62,618 bases of DNA from CAZJUR01 sp964549525 (GCA_964549525.1 CAZJUR010000005.1:1-62618); one strand, 5' to 3'. Positions 24,748 to 33,475 are shown, counted from the first letter of the stretch. The notes: generated by a model from the sequence alone, not told the origin. Program-made: numbers and translations.

Positions 24748-24807
24748 TTACGCGCGGTGAACAGTGATTTTTACAGCGCGTGACTTATTAACAACTTTGA
24801 TTGGCAT
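24748..24807 (-). CDS. 19-residue ORF (MPIKVVNKSRAVKITVHRA), possible leader peptide
   Basis: Minus-strand ATG 24807 to TAA 24748, lying wholly between rsmH and ftsL. The peptide is basic, with four Lys/Arg-flanked beta-like stretches. GAAAGGAC lies about 12 bases upstream, a loose ribosome site. It is followed at once by a perfect GC-rich hairpin. This arrangement recalls translated leaders, but the peptide might also be a true microprotein of the division cluster or chance. No known family. Confidence 0.4.
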   Translation of the reverse strand: MPIKVVNKSRAVKITVHRA

Positions 24808-24834
24808 TGTTAGGTCAGTCCTTTCTTTTTGTTT

Positions 24835-25728
24835 TTATTTTTTTACAGCGATACGAAGTTTTGCGCTTCGTGCTCGCGGGTTGAAAACTGATTCATCTAC
24901 TCCCGATATAGGTTTTTTGAGGAGTAGTTCAAGCTGCGCTTCATAGCCCGCATTATTTTCAGATTGAAAATAGTGCTTAACCAACCGATCCTCGAGACTA
25001 TGAAAGCTTATAATCCCGACTCTGCCGCCTTTTTTTAATAAGGCAGGCAAAAGTGGTAATAATGCTTGAAGTAATTCGAGTTCGTCGTTCGTTGCAATGC
25101 GAAGCGCTTGAAAAGTACGCGTAGCAGGATGAATTTTTGCCCATCTACCACGATGATTTCGTATGATACAATCTGCTAGTTCCTGAGTCGTGTGTATCGG
25201 TCGCTGCTGCACAATGGCTCGTGCATATCGCCGAGAAACACTCTTTGGTTCTTCGCCATACGTATGTATCAGATTGAAAATTTCATCTTCTGACCATGTG
25301 TTGACGATACTAGCCGCAGTTACGTCTTGACGCTCATCCATTCTCATATCCAAGTTGGCTGAGCCCTGAAACGAAAAACCGCGTTCGACTGTATCTAGCT
25401 GAGGTGACGATACCCCTAGATCAACGCACACCACATCAAACTGTTTTCTTTCATCGATTAGCTGCCGTGCAGCAGTTAAAAAATCGGTATGAATAAGCCG
25501 TGCACCTTTTTGGTGAAACGACTCCAATGCTTTAATTGCCTGAAGATCACGATCTACAAGTACTGCGGCTGAATATGCCCCAGTACGTTCCAGTATTGCC
25601 TGTGCATGACCGCCATACCCTGCTGTTAGATCAAGATATGATTCTTGCGGCTGTGGTGACAATAATGAAACAATGCTTTCTAAAAGCACTGGTACGTGGA
25701 GTTGTTGTGGTGGATATTGTTTACTCAT
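24835..25728 (-). CDS. rsmH: 16S rRNA m4C1402 methyltransferase RsmH (MraW)
   Basis: 297 residues. It begins HVPVLLESIVSLL, then YLDLTAGYGGHAQAIL (SAM-binding glycine motif), DLGVSSPQLDTVERGFSF, DMRMD, FQALRIATNDEL, GGRVGIISFHSLEDRLVK and a C-terminal NPRARSAKLRIA. All are RsmH signature blocks. It methylates N4 of C1402 in the ribosomal P site. It is second in the cluster after mraZ, but a 283-base spacer with a long inverted repeat separates the two. ATG 25728 has no strong Shine-Dalgarno sequence. Confidence 0.96.
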   Translation of the reverse strand: MSKQYPPQQLHVPVLLESIVSLLSPQPQESYLDLTAGYGGHAQAILERTGAYSAAVLVDRDLQAIKALESFHQKGARLIHTDFLTAARQLIDERKQFDVVCVDLGVSSPQLDTVERGFSFQGSANLDMRMDERQDVTAASIVNTWSEDEIFNLIHTYGEEPKSVSRRYARAIVQQRPIHTTQELADCIIRNHRGRWAKIHPATRTFQALRIATNDELELLQALLPLLPALLKKGGRVGIISFHSLEDRLVKHYFQSENNAGYEAQLELLLKKPISGVDESVFNPRARSAKLRIAVKK

Positions 25729-25733
25729 AGTTC

Positions 25734-25973
25734 GAGGTCACCTAACTGACAATTAGTGTGTTTGTTTTTATTGTATATGTTTTTGTTTTTGTTTGCGACT
25801 ACTTCAACTATGCGTGAGGGTCGCGTAAAGCGGCTCACAAAAGTAATCGACTGTTGAGAGACTTATGTGTGAGGTGGAGTTTTTTTGGGAGGTGTCCTTA
25901 AAAAAGGAAAGAAGGTGCGTGGGTCTTTGCGGCGCCCATGAGTCCGTTCACTAACTGTCAGATAGCTGACCTC
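25734..25973. repeat. 240-base segment framed by 25-base inverted repeats (mraZ-rsmH spacer)
   Basis: The 25 bases at 25734-25758 match the reverse complement of 25949-25973 at 22 of 25 positions (GAGGTCA start, TTAGTG end). The arms end 5 bases before the rsmH start codon and 38 bases after the mraZ stop. Inside are nested complementary segments, for example GTGAG/CTCAC with inner CGC/GCG (about 25812-25836) inside TTCAAC/GTTGA, and TCCTT/AAGGA. Two readings fit: a structured RNA closed by a long terminal helix, or a small mobile element with terminal inverted repeats. No ORF of note is inside. The RNase P RNA core is not seen. Confidence 0.6.
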
Positions 25974-25999
25974 GGAGTATATATCTTATATATTCTCCG
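25973..25999 (-). terminator. Long AT-rich hairpin after mraZ
   Basis: CGGAG and CTCCG arms are extended by TATATAT/ATATATA-type pairing around a tiny centre, just after the mraZ stop. There is no clear T-run on the minus strand. It may stabilise the mraZ mRNA end or act as a partial terminator before rsmH. Confidence 0.4.
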
Positions 26000-26011
26000 T
26001 GTGTCTAATTG

Positions 26012-26371
26012 TTAACGTGCAATCAACCGGAAATAACTACCAACACGAATCGCTTCTACTTCTTTGGTAATGTGAGCAAATTCTAATTGCGCTTGTTTCA
26101 GCGTTATTCTCCCCTGCTTGAGATCTAATTCGGCTTCTGTTTTGCCAGTACGAAATCTGACACTGATGTCAGCAGTTTTTTCGTCCAGCAAACTACCTTC
26201 AAGCTCAGGTTCAATCTTTTGCTCCCATACGCTGCGCGGATAAAGATGCAGATAGTCACCAAAGCCTTTGGTAATAACGACGCCACTTACGAACTCTTCA
26301 CGAAGCTCAACCGGTATGGTTAAGCGGTTTTTATCGTCAAGTTTTCTCGTAAAATAGTCTACCTTTGCCAT
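26012..26371 (-). CDS. mraZ: Transcriptional regulator MraZ
   Basis: 119 residues built as two AbrB/SpoVT-like halves. The first is FTRKLDDKNRLTIPVELREEF. The second (about 70-110) has RFRTGKTEAELDLKQGRITL in place of the more usual DxxGRIxxP form, so the second copy is diverged. MraZ forms rings that bind tandem TGGG repeats and control its own cluster; such repeats lie 65-121 bases upstream. It leads the division and wall cluster, as in most bacteria. Confidence 0.88.
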   Translation of the reverse strand: MAKVDYFTRKLDDKNRLTIPVELREEFVSGVVITKGFGDYLHLYPRSVWEQKIEPELEGSLLDEKTADISVRFRTGKTEAELDLKQGRITLKQAQLEFAHITKEVEAIRVGSYFRLIAR

Positions 26372-26435
26372 GGGGGTTATTGTGGTGGATGTTAATTTTT
26401 TATAGTTTTTGTTTGCGCTTGGGTGTACCTTCGCT

Positions 26436-26492
26436 ACCCACTACCCTTAGTCTACACTCCACTTTTACCCACTGCAATACCCAATTTACCCA
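26436..26492 (-). promoter_or_regulatory. Tandem TGGGT repeats: predicted MraZ boxes
   Basis: On the minus strand TGGGT starts at 26492, 26483, 26471 and 26440, with a near copy TGGAG at 26461. Spacings are 9, 12, 10 and 21 bases, close to the roughly 10-base period of known MraZ operators (TGGGN repeats). They lie just downstream of the likely mraZ -10, so MraZ binding would repress its own promoter. Confidence 0.6.
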
Positions 26493-26520
26493 TTATGTCC
26501 TATAAAATACTACTTTTCCA
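26492..26520 (-). promoter_or_regulatory. Candidate mraZ promoter
   Basis: Minus strand: TGGAAA (26520-26515), a 17-base spacer and CATAAT (26497-26492). It runs through the right arm of the terminator-like hairpin and abuts the first MraZ box. The leader would be about 115 bases. Confidence 0.4.
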
Positions 26521-26541
26521 CATTTTTGTGGAAAAGTAGTA
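26508..26541 (-). terminator. Perfect 14-base inverted repeat (terminator of the 80-residue gene)
   Basis: TACTACTTTTCCAC and its exact complement flank a 6-base loop, 25 bases after the stop of the minus-strand small membrane gene. On that strand it is followed by TTTTATAG. It most likely ends that transcript and insulates the mra cluster, though its symmetry also suits an operator. Confidence 0.55.
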
Positions 26542-26566
26542 AGATGTACTAAATTATCTGGGCTTT

Positions 26567-26809
26567 TTATCCAGTTATCATTTGAGCTATAGCTTCGGCG
26601 TAGACAGAGCTAACTTGAGTAGTTAACCAACCGATCAGAAAGAACAGATTAACCCCCACCGAGACAATGAGTAAAGAGTTTTTAAAATCTTCTCTTGTAT
26701 ATGGTACGCTTGCCATTAAAACGCCTTCGCGCGTACCAACATGAAATACTTTGTCACCGCGTAATTTTTCACTAAATGTTTTTTTGCTTGTTTTGATTTT
26801 TTTATTCAT
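26567..26809 (-). CDS. Small single-helix membrane protein, unknown
   Basis: 80 residues. A Lys-rich cytoplasmic N-terminus (about 1-40) is followed by one hydrophobic helix (about 45-65, LLIVSVGVNLFFLIGWL) and a short tail. A promoter (TTGACT-17-TAATAT) lies 9 bases upstream of ATG 26809, so the mRNA is nearly leaderless. A strong hairpin follows the stop. The gene is thus a separate unit placed directly before the division cluster. No family recognised. Confidence 0.65.
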   Translation of the reverse strand: MNKKIKTSKKTFSEKLRGDKVFHVGTREGVLMASVPYTREDFKNSLLIVSVGVNLFFLIGWLTTQVSSVYAEAIAQMITG

Positions 26810-26818
26810 AATATATTC

Positions 26819-26847
26819 ATATTAGCATAAGTGTTATAAAAAGTCAA
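26819..26847 (-). promoter_or_regulatory. Promoter of the 80-residue membrane protein gene, leaderless type
   Basis: Minus strand: TTGACT (26847-26842), a 17-base spacer and TAATAT (26824-26819), with 9 bases to ATG 26809. Confidence 0.6.
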
Positions 26848-26861
26848 TACTTTGTTCTATT

Positions 26862-26870
26862 TGCTATACT
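26862..26870 (+). promoter_or_regulatory. Extended -10 (TGCTATACT) of the LssY_C gene, leaderless type
   Basis: A TGn-extended TATACT (26865-26870) lies 7 bases before ATG 26878. There is no -35 match and no Shine-Dalgarno sequence. Divergent from the previous promoter within 70 bases. Confidence 0.5.
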
Positions 26871-26877
26871 ATTATGA

Positions 26878-27720
26878 ATGATTAAATGGATGTTACGTGC
26901 TATCTGGCGTCTGGGAGTACTTGGGTTTGGTATTTTCTTGACGTATGTTGTCGTCAGTCGTGCCATCCCCTATCTTGATAAAGAATTACCGCTATCTATT
27001 GCCATACTTTGTGGATATCTTATTTTGGCATACGCTATTATCCCATCACTTATTCGGGTTTGGCGCCTCGTCATTAAACCAAACCACATTCCAGTCTATA
27101 CGACTTCTCCCGATGGATGGGCCGTAGATCCTGTTAATGTGGCGCTTGTTGCAAAATCGAAAAAACAACTTATCACTGTATTTCACAATGCCGGTTGGAC
27201 TATGACCGACACCATGACCCTGAAAAATATGGTACGTGCAGGCTACGCTATGATCGCTAATAAACCCTATCCAGCTGCGCCGATGTCTCGATTAATGCTC
27301 TTTAATCGCAAACAAGACATTGCTTTTCAGGCGCCGAGCGGTTCGACACGTTCACCCCGTCACCGACATCATGTGCGCTTATGGCGCCTAGAAACACCGG
27401 ATGAAAAAGATGACCAGCATGATTTCTGGCATGATTTACTGAAATTATTCCATCGAAAGAAACGTGAGGTTTGGATAGGAGCAGCTACGCACGATGTAGG
27501 CTTTATCGCATTTCGTCGACGTAATTTACAGATAACGCATAGAATCGATAACGACACCAATAAAGAACGAGATTTTCTGATTGATACGTTTAAAAAAGCT
27601 GGCAATATAAAATCCAAAGTAGAAACGATTCATTCAGGGCATATGCTCGAATACAATGGCCAAACATTTGGCACGAATATTATTGTTGATGGCGAGATTA
27701 AAATTGTCCGTCTCAAATAA
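26878..27720 (+). CDS. Membrane protein with LssY_C-like domain
   Basis: 280 residues. Two membrane helices (about 9-30 and 38-58) precede a soluble domain with WAVDPVNVALVAKSKKQL, MSRLMLFNRKQDIAFQAPSG, RHHVRLWRLE and EVWIGAATHDVGF. These are the blocks of the LssY C-terminal domain (PF14067 type), often found fused or next to PAP2 phosphatases or DedA proteins. Its activity is not established. It is convergent with the next gene, with 8 bases between stops. Confidence 0.78.
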   Translation: MIKWMLRAIWRLGVLGFGIFLTYVVVSRAIPYLDKELPLSIAILCGYLILAYAIIPSLIRVWRLVIKPNHIPVYTTSPDGWAVDPVNVALVAKSKKQLITVFHNAGWTMTDTMTLKNMVRAGYAMIANKPYPAAPMSRLMLFNRKQDIAFQAPSGSTRSPRHRHHVRLWRLETPDEKDDQHDFWHDLLKLFHRKKREVWIGAATHDVGFIAFRRRNLQITHRIDNDTNKERDFLIDTFKKAGNIKSKVETIHSGHMLEYNGQTFGTNIIVDGEIKIVRLK

Positions 27721-27728
27721 CTTTGTGG

Positions 27729-28217
27729 TTAGATATCTTTTGGAACGCCCATTGTACGGATATTACTGATACTATACAAGTTGTTTGATTCTTGATTATA
27801 TTCAATATTACACTGCATACTAAAGTAGTCACCGGTTTCGTCTTTGTATGGTATTTCTGCGGTCGTGTAATTTCGGTTTTGAGGCATGTGACCGTCATAA
27901 ATAATGAGTTCACGTGATTCTCCAGGTCGCAGATACGTATCGAGTTCTCGGGTGGTACCCATCATAATGATTTTATCAATTTCAATAGTTTTGTCTTGAC
28001 TAGTGTTACGGATTTCACAGCTGACGCGCATATGAGGAGGATTGAGGTGCGACTGGCATCGATCAACCACAATCACAGGAATGACTTTTTTTCCGCGTAG
28101 AGCATCTTCGCTCATTCCTTCTTCTACTGGACCATCTGTCGCCAAAGGCTGATCACTAGACGGTTGAAAAACAGGTTTGCCTTGTATAAATCTTCCTAAC
28201 CCATCCATAAATCCCAT
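27729..28217 (-). CDS. Conserved-looking hypothetical protein
   Basis: The start is ATG 28217 (MGFMDGLGRFIQGKP), preceded by AAAAGGAGG at 8 bases, an excellent ribosome site. The frame extends upstream to 28274, but that part overlaps rnhA. 162 residues: an amphipathic N-terminus (MGFMDGLGRF), a linker, then a strand-rich domain (IPVIVVDRCQSHLNPPHMRVSCEIRN... ELDTYLRPGESRELIIYDG) with an immunoglobulin-like look. No signal peptide. The family is not recognised. It overlaps nothing when started here and follows rnhA at 16 bases, probably in one operon. Confidence 0.6.
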   Translation of the reverse strand: MGFMDGLGRFIQGKPVFQPSSDQPLATDGPVEEGMSEDALRGKKVIPVIVVDRCQSHLNPPHMRVSCEIRNTSQDKTIEIDKIIMMGTTRELDTYLRPGESRELIIYDGHMPQNRNYTTAEIPYKDETGDYFSMQCNIEYNQESNNLYSISNIRTMGVPKDI

Positions 28218-28233
28218 TGGTGCGCCTCCTTTT

Positions 28234-28650
28234 CTACAATTGTACACCTTTTCGGGCCTTGTTTGCCCATTCATCAGCTAATTCATTGCCCATTGTGCCG
28301 ACATGACCTCTCGTCCATACCAGTTTAGCTTGCGAACTTCGATATAACGGACATACTTCCCTGACAATATCAAGATTTTTAATTTCGCCGCCCTTTTTTC
28401 GCCAGCCATTGGCTTCCCATACAAGTGACCACTTAGTAATGACATTGACCCAAAATTCACTATCAGTATAAATCGTACATGGTGCCCCAGAGGCGTCTTT
28501 AAGGGCAGCAATAATTGCCTTTCCCTCCATGCGAATATTGGTCGAATCGTCTTCACTGCCAAGCACAACAGGTTTTTCATCCACAATAACTGCATAGCCA
28601 CCAGGACCGGGATTTGGTACCGCGCTACCATCGGTATAATAGGTTATCAT
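28234..28650 (-). CDS. rnhA: Ribonuclease HI
   Basis: 138 residues with the four catalytic carboxylates in place: D7 (YYTDGSAVPNPG), E42 (IRMEGKA), D63 (IYTDSEFWV) and D127 (GNELADEWA), plus H117 in TRGHVGTMGNELAD. It cuts RNA in RNA-DNA hybrids. TATACT lies 8 bases before the ATG with no ribosome site, another near-leaderless gene. Confidence 0.93.
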   Translation of the reverse strand: MITYYTDGSAVPNPGPGGYAVIVDEKPVVLGSEDDSTNIRMEGKAIIAALKDASGAPCTIYTDSEFWVNVITKWSLVWEANGWRKKGGEIKNLDIVREVCPLYRSSQAKLVWTRGHVGTMGNELADEWANKARKGVQL

Positions 28651-28658
28651 CGTCTCTT

Positions 28659-28664
28659 AGTATA
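28659..28664 (-). promoter_or_regulatory. -10 TATACT of rnhA, leaderless type
   Basis: TATACT on the minus strand, 8 bases before ATG 28650. The -35 region lies in the end of the upstream gene and is weak. Confidence 0.45.
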
Positions 28665-28671
28665 ACTGAAA

Positions 28672-29019
28672 TTATGAAGCATCACCATTTTTAAGCTGTT
28701 CCAGCCTCTTATTCCAATGCGTCAGAGCATGGTTTCGTAAGGCTTCGTCTTGGACAAGTGCTTTGAGGTAGTCAGGCATGTGGCTCAAAACGAGCGCTGA
28801 CATACCAAGTGCTGATTCTTCACTAAACTCTCGCATATCACGTTCAAGGGTTTCGACAAGCTCTCGTGGCGTAAATGATTCACGCGCATGTCCAATAAAT
28901 TTTGGAAATAACCCCTCTTTTGTCGTTCGTTTTTGCGAAACCATCCCTAACCGTTGGCGAATACGTACATCGTGGGGTAAGGTAATAATTGGTTCTTCTA
29001 CTGACTTCTTTTCGCTCAT
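28672..29019 (-). CDS. Unknown small soluble protein
   Basis: 115 residues, charged, no hydrophobic segment. It contains ESFTPRELVETLERDMREFSEESALGMSALVLSHMPDYLKALVQDEALRNHAL, probably all helical. GAGGTGCA precedes ATG 29019, a usable ribosome site. It lies just upstream of rnhA in the same direction. I do not recognise it and see no catalytic motif. Confidence 0.55.
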   Translation of the reverse strand: MSEKKSVEEPIITLPHDVRIRQRLGMVSQKRTTKEGLFPKFIGHARESFTPRELVETLERDMREFSEESALGMSALVLSHMPDYLKALVQDEALRNHALTHWNKRLEQLKNGDAS

Positions 29020-29073
29020 TGCACCTCATTTCAGGTTTGTAATATAACCATACCATAGTTTTTTGTAGCCTGC

Positions 29074-29079
29074 TATACT
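29074..29079 (+). promoter_or_regulatory. Extended -10 (TGCTATACT) of the Nudix gene, leaderless type
   Basis: TATACT with upstream TGC, 7 bases before ATG 29087. No ribosome site. The nine bases are identical to the extended -10 of the LssY_C gene. Confidence 0.5.
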
Positions 29080-29086
29080 TCATTAT

Positions 29087-29521
29087 ATGAAACGAAGAAT
29101 CGCTGTACGAGGAATTATTCAAAAAGATGACGGTAGTCTTTTTTGTGTACGTCAACGCCATCAAGATGGTTCCGTCAATTCATTTTGGTGCACACCAGGA
29201 GGTGGATTAGATGATAATGAAGCACTCGAAGCTGGGCTTAGAAGAGAGCTCACAGAAGAAACCGGTGTACAACCTGATATAGGAAAACTTTTGTATATTC
29301 AGCAGTACCATGATAAGGAATATGAATTTCTTGAATTCTTTTTTGAAGTTTTAAATCCTCATAATTTTGAAAAAATTGATTTAGCAGCAACCTCTCACGG
29401 CCAAGTAGAGTTAGTGGAGTACGGTTTTATTTCTCCAAAATCGGAGGATATTTTACCTATTTTTTTGCGATCAGTTGTACCTGAGCCACAGGTACAATTA
29501 TTTAATTATCTTACTAATTAA
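29087..29521 (+). CDS. Nudix hydrolase
   Basis: 144 residues. The Nudix box is complete (GGGLDDNEALEAGLRRELTEETGV): Gly, then REL-TEE-TGV with the metal-binding glutamates. The N-terminal RRIAVRGIIQKDDGSLFCVRQRH fits the usual start of the fold. It hydrolyses a nucleoside diphosphate linked to another group; the substrate (damaged nucleotide, sugar or cofactor) cannot be told. Convergent with the following gene, 8 bases between stops. Confidence 0.92.
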   Translation: MKRRIAVRGIIQKDDGSLFCVRQRHQDGSVNSFWCTPGGGLDDNEALEAGLRRELTEETGVQPDIGKLLYIQQYHDKEYEFLEFFFEVLNPHNFEKIDLAATSHGQVELVEYGFISPKSEDILPIFLRSVVPEPQVQLFNYLTN

Positions 29522-29529
29522 GTAGATAG

Positions 29530-30165
29530 TTAGCGCTCGCAAGCAATACCATCATTATCACGATCTAACTTTTGTTGATAGCTGTCATTAGAGCGTTTGA
29601 TATCAAAAACGCCAGCTTCAAATGCTTCTGTGCAATTATCAAATGTTCTGCCATTTGACTGCCTGCTTTCTTTTTGATTTTTGACCTTTTCTTTTGCGGC
29701 TTCATTTGGAACAGCGGCTTCATCTTTGTTAATAATTTTCGTTTCCCCATCTGGTTCAGTTTGAATTGGTGAATATTTTCCATTCACATCTGCCTGTGAT
29801 GGCTCTGTCACTACTAAACCTGCATAGCCAGTCCACATAACGGCAAGTGTAATCAATGCTTTTGCCCATGGTGATTTTTTAAACCCTTCTGGATCGTTCA
29901 TATACCACACGATGATAGCTACAATAGGTATGACTGGTAATACGATTAGCCACAACAACCAGCCAACTAAAATACGTCGTCCACGCGTCCAGTTCTGGTA
30001 TCGGTTTTTTGTGAGAAAAAAGCGACTGAGAATATATACTGCCGCTGTATAGAAAAACCCTCCCTGAGCATTTCTCTCTCGTTCAGTTTGTATTTTAGTT
30101 GTATCTTCGGCTTTTGTGCTCGTTTTTGGAGCAGCACTTTTTTTGCGAATAACTTTTTTTGGCAT
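29530..30165 (-). CDS. Membrane protein with C-terminal Excalibur calcium-binding motif
   Basis: 211 residues. A Lys/Thr-rich basic N-terminus precedes two hydrophobic helices (about 66-88 and 103-122), then a linker and a C-terminal Excalibur domain (FDNCTEAFEAGVFDIKR... YQQKLDRDNDGIACER). The DxDxDGxxCE loop and paired cysteines are characteristic. The Excalibur domain is thought to be extracellular and to bind calcium. GAGGAAATAGT precedes ATG 30165. A surface role is inferred. Confidence 0.85.
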   Translation of the reverse strand: MPKKVIRKKSAAPKTSTKAEDTTKIQTERERNAQGGFFYTAAVYILSRFFLTKNRYQNWTRGRRILVGWLLWLIVLPVIPIVAIIVWYMNDPEGFKKSPWAKALITLAVMWTGYAGLVVTEPSQADVNGKYSPIQTEPDGETKIINKDEAAVPNEAAKEKVKNQKESRQSNGRTFDNCTEAFEAGVFDIKRSNDSYQQKLDRDNDGIACER

Positions 30166-30217
30166 ACTATTTCCTCAAATTATGTTGCATTAACTATACC
30201 ATATTCATATTTTTTCG

Positions 30218-30811
30218 TTATGGTTTATGCAGCAGTGGTGGTAAAGGATCGCCGAATCGTACATGGGAGACTGTCCCGATAGTGTCCGATATTTTCAGGT
30301 GCGGATATTCCAGACGATACACTGCCATCACATCGCCAAACACTGCATCATCCCACGAAAATCCTAGCTTTTGAGCAACCTTTCTCACCTCTGCTTCGGT
30401 CTTCCCTTCGATCTCAATGTACGGCTTAATCCAGGGCCACTCATCAAGCACAATTTCGACCTCGTCTAAGCACCATGTTTCACGCTTTGACTCCTGTTCA
30501 GTAGTTTTGCGAAGTCCTGCTTGTTCAAAGATCGCTATAGTTTTTGCATAATCACTCACCTCAACTTCAATCTCTTTCGCCCCATGCAGTGAAAGACTAT
30601 CAAATTGCTTGTAAGTCATTGTGATTTTATCACCCTCGTCACGCACGCGAATAAATGAGTCTTTGTCTTCGCGCATAAACGGCTGCTCAAGCACTGAGCG
30701 CCGCATCGTTCGCATTGGTAAGACACATTCCGTGCCAATATTTTTCAGTTTTTGGCGAATATCATCGTGATTTACCTGACAAAATTTGACTTCTATTTCA
30801 ACTTGTAACAT
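30218..30811 (-). CDS. CYTH-domain protein (class IV adenylate cyclase / triphosphatase family)
   Basis: 197 residues. It starts with EIEVKF, the ExExK-type motif at the mouth of the CYTH triphosphate tunnel. RVRDEGDKITMTYKQ, KEIEVEVSD, KRETWCLDEVEIVLDEWPWIKPYIEIEG follow, giving the alternating Arg/Lys and Glu strands of the tunnel. Members act on triphosphorylated substrates such as thiamine triphosphate, inorganic triphosphate or ATP. Which one is not decidable here. Confidence 0.9.
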   Translation of the reverse strand: MLQVEIEVKFCQVNHDDIRQKLKNIGTECVLPMRTMRRSVLEQPFMREDKDSFIRVRDEGDKITMTYKQFDSLSLHGAKEIEVEVSDYAKTIAIFEQAGLRKTTEQESKRETWCLDEVEIVLDEWPWIKPYIEIEGKTEAEVRKVAQKLGFSWDDAVFGDVMAVYRLEYPHLKISDTIGTVSHVRFGDPLPPLLHKP

Positions 30812-30828
30812 TTTATTTTATTCTTTAT

Positions 30829-31380
30829 TTATCTCGACTGTAGCATATCAAGGGGAACACACATAGCCGTATACACTCGCCAGTCTAACTTGCTCCATGT
30901 TTCGTCTGTCATATTCAATCTATACGTATCTCTAAATAATGTGCTTTTAGTATATGTGCCAACTTTATTTTGCGTTGATACATCGATAAACATAAAATGG
31001 TATTTTAAAAATGCCATTAAACCATCTGCCACCTCTCCAACAAAGGGTATATATGCCACAAATCTTCGAAGAAACGCTAATGTAGCATTACTTTCTTTGA
31101 TAATCAAAATTTCATTGCCTTTAGAATCTAAAATTTTCCACGTACTATTTAAAAGCGATGCGGCAAATTCTTTTTTGAACATTCCAAGTAAATTTCCTTG
31201 TGGATCTTCTACAAAATAACGACCATGAATATCCATCATTTTTTCAGCGTGAAAATTACATAATTCAGTTTGTTTTGTATCATCACTATAGATAGTTGCT
31301 TTTTCTTTCATGGCTAGTCGTTTTTGTTGAGCCAGTCCTACTGAACTTGCTTGTGAGCCGTCGGGATTTACACCGTACAT
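30829..31380 (-). CDS. LURP-one-related (LOR, tubby-like) protein
   Basis: 183 residues. The pattern YFVEDPQGNLLGMFKKEF, then STWKILDSKGNEILIIKES, then FLRRFVAYIPFVG, and late strands (YRLNMTDETWSKLDWRVYTAMCV) are the blocks of the LOR/tubby-like fold, a beta barrel around a hydrophobic helix. Some members contact membrane phospholipids. The start is uncertain: ATG 31380 has no ribosome site, and a later Met (MKEKATIYSDD) is possible. Confidence 0.75.
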   Translation of the reverse strand: MYGVNPDGSQASSVGLAQQKRLAMKEKATIYSDDTKQTELCNFHAEKMMDIHGRYFVEDPQGNLLGMFKKEFAASLLNSTWKILDSKGNEILIIKESNATLAFLRRFVAYIPFVGEVADGLMAFLKYHFMFIDVSTQNKVGTYTKSTLFRDTYRLNMTDETWSKLDWRVYTAMCVPLDMLQSR

Positions 31381-31444
31381 ATGATATTTGTTTACAAATG
31401 GGGTAATTTTTTCTGAACAATCAATCGTGTTTGCATACTAATTC

Positions 31445-32776
<1,332 letters not shown>

Positions 32777-32784
32777 TATGGATG

Positions 32785-32790
32785 ATTATA
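32785..32790 (-). promoter_or_regulatory. -10 TATAAT of glyS, leaderless type
   Basis: A consensus hexamer on the minus strand, 8 bases before ATG 32776 and just after the recO stop. No ribosome site, weak -35. Confidence 0.5.
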
Positions 32791-32800
32791 ACAGATTGTG

Positions 32801-33475
32801 TCACTCCGAAACAGCATGTGCTACGTGCACACAATCGTCGAGAAATGGTCGTATACCGCTTACGTGTGAAATTATGTGCGGTGTTTTGAGCGTTAATAGC
32901 TTTAATAATTTCAAGTGATCTGCACTAAAAGTGCCTTTGGTATCTTTTATAAACACCATATCGGCTACATCAAATCGATACCTTTCTGTGGCTAAAAGTG
33001 GCTGATTCTCATTGTCGCGAGACATATTTATGGCATGCCCTTTGAGATCAGCGAGGTGTAAATATGCCCATGCCTTCGTAATCCGGATATCGATCGATTC
33101 ATCGTTCAAAGATTCTAAGGCAACACGCACAAAGTCAAATAATCTTTCTTCTCGAACGTGTTCAGAAAGGTGTTTAATATACTTTATGACCTCATAGCCA
33201 AACTGAAGTCGGTCATAATTTTTTAAAATATTTTCATAGAATATTTCTAATTTTGCAGAGGTAAGAATACCAAGTTCACTCTGACCAAAATGAACAACAA
33301 TTGTACTCAAACTAAACAATTCAATCGCAGGGGCAAGCTTGCTTTTTTGCTTACGAACACCTTTTGCGATCAGACTTATTTTGCCATGTTCGGGAGTCAA
33401 AACATGAATAATACGATCGGATTCGCCGTAGTTAGTTCGTTGCAGCACGAATGCTGTACTTTTAATATTTTTCAT
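32801..33475 (-). CDS. recO: Recombination mediator RecO
   Basis: 224 residues. The N-terminal OB fold reads STAFVLQRTNYGESDRIIHVLTPEHGKISLIAKGVRKQKSKL, followed by a helical C-terminal part. RecO helps load RecA onto SSB-coated DNA with RecR. The usual four-Cys zinc finger of many RecO proteins is not present. Its ATG overlaps the stop of the receiver gene by 4 bases, so it is translationally coupled to a two-component system, an unusual setting. Confidence 0.85.
   Translation of the reverse strand: MKNIKSTAFVLQRTNYGESDRIIHVLTPEHGKISLIAKGVRKQKSKLAPAIELFSLSTIVVHFGQSELGILTSAKLEIFYENILKNYDRLQFGYEVIKYIKHLSEHVREERLFDFVRVALESLNDESIDIRITKAWAYLHLADLKGHAINMSRDNENQPLLATERYRFDVADMVFIKDTKGTFSADHLKLLKLLTLKTPHIISHVSGIRPFLDDCVHVAHAVSE

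Noticed and set aside
25734..25973. RNase P RNA in the mraZ-rsmH spacer
   Set aside because: A long closing helix fits, but the conserved GAGGAAAGTCC core and its partner are not present on either strand.
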